From: DASQBT01 sp049578545 | GTDB lineage: Bacteria > Pseudomonadota > Gammaproteobacteria > Burkholderiales > Thiobacillaceae | Assembly: GCA_049578545.1 (NCBI GenBank) | Contig: JBAUMF010000027.1 | Coordinates: 1-64,000, forward strand | Length of the DNA stretch: 64,000 nt | Direction: 5' to 3' | Shown: piece by piece, positions 63,560 through 64,000 of the stretch | Layout of the letters: each line of letters begins with the position of its first letter | Numbering within the stretch: position 1 is the first letter of the stretch | The notes under the pieces: generated by a model | Told to the model about the DNA's origin: nothing | Databases searched by the model: none | The model's input: the letters and a program-made list of their open reading frames with translations, nothing else | Translations under genes and position numbers: made by a program

Positions 63560-64000
63560 GCCCCCCAGGACCACAGCTTGATGCGCACCCAGTTGGCTGC
63601 GCGGTTGACCCAGTTGATCAGCATGGAACGCTTGTCCACGTCGATTTTGGCGAAGCCCTTCATGCCGGGCCGCAGCGCCGGCAGCTTGCCTTCCAGGGCG
63701 GCGTAGACGGGAAAGTAGTGGCGGCCTTCTTCCGTGGTGGCCAGCGGGGTGATGCGCTCAACGCGGAACGGCAGGGTCTGTGAGGGCATGGCTGCCAGGA
63801 TCAGGCGGCCGGTTTGGCCGCGCTTGAGATCGGCAATATCGGATTCATCCGCTTCGATCATCACGCGATAGCCGCTATCCGGTGCCAGGGTCATGAGTTC
63901 GGCCCCGCGCTCGACCGGCGCGCCAACCGACTGGCTGAGGTCGCCCTTGATGACGACCGCGTCAAACGGGGCGCGCAGGCGACTGCGATCAAGCTGCTGC
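63556..64000 (-). CDS. HlyD-like adaptor, partial at window edge
   Basis: The open frame runs from the stop at 63556 to the end of the window without a start, so only the C-terminal ~148 residues are seen. RLRAPFDAVVIKGDLSQSVG is the returning half of a lipoyl/barrel-sandwich domain, followed by VMIEADESDIADLKRGQTG and LPALRPGMKGFAKI, typical of HlyD/RND adaptor beta-barrel domains. The C-terminus ends with a short aromatic helix (INWVNRAANWVRIKLWSWG). Its stop overlaps the start of the M50-HlyD fusion (ATGA). Confidence 0.85.
   Translation of the reverse strand, partial: QQLDRSRLRAPFDAVVIKGDLSQSVGAPVERGAELMTLAPDSGYRVMIEADESDIADLKRGQTGRLILAAMPSQTLPFRVERITPLATTEEGRHYFPVYAALEGKLPALRPGMKGFAKIDVDKRSMLINWVNRAANWVRIKLWSWGA

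Overview
The window reads as GC-rich chromosome of a betaproteobacterium, probably from the Nitrosomonadales (Thiobacillus/Sulfuricella-like). This assignment rests on gene content only: an ActP-type symporter with a DUF485 partner and a DUF294 protein, groESL under a CIRCE element, many c-di-GMP proteins, and a hybrid type IV pilus/type II secretion locus. No marker gene allows a firm placement.

Layout. 1-12.4 kb: a secreted beta-rich protein of unknown function, a flippase-like membrane protein with a family 2 glycosyltransferase, two secreted phosphoesterases of different folds, an orphan AapJ-like binding protein, and several long stretches with no supportable gene. 13.06-21.94 kb: an 11-gene, tightly overlapping minus-strand operon for a T2SS/T4P-like machine (pseudopilins, ATPase, platform protein, PilM/N/O/P-like proteins, lipoprotein secretin). 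22.3-26.6 kb: a small decayed integrative element next to the 3' end of tRNA-Phe, with a tyrosine integrase, an AlpA-like protein, a mobC broken by a stop codon, a ParA/MinD-like ATPase and three copies of the palindrome CTTGACGTCAAG. 26.8-32.0 kb: a DEDDh exonuclease, an ActP-like symporter with DUF485 partner, and a cNMP/CBS/DUF294 protein. 32.5-37.3 kb: a membrane GGDEF-EAL protein, then groEL and groES behind a sigma70-type promoter overlapped by a CIRCE element.

37.4-64.0 kb is the most unusual part. One co-directional minus-strand array encodes, in transcription order: an HlyD-like adaptor (cut by the window edge), a PqqD-like/M50 protease/HlyD fusion, a shortened SecA-like ATPase, a 2327-residue LEPR-XLL/DUF4347 repeat protein, a hybrid histidine kinase, a REC-GGDEF-EAL regulator, a periplasmic adaptor with a signal peptide, a second LEPR-XLL/DUF4347 protein of 2654 residues, and a diguanylate cyclase whose sensor region is homologous to that of the kinase. 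The two giants have no ordinary signal peptide and no visible RTX nonapeptides, but share N-terminal and C-terminal signatures around divergent repeat bodies. I infer a dedicated export and surface-display system for giant adhesins, using its own SecA-like motor and M50/HlyD membrane parts and controlled by a phosphorelay and c-di-GMP. The co-localisation and motifs are visible in the sequence; the mechanism is inference.
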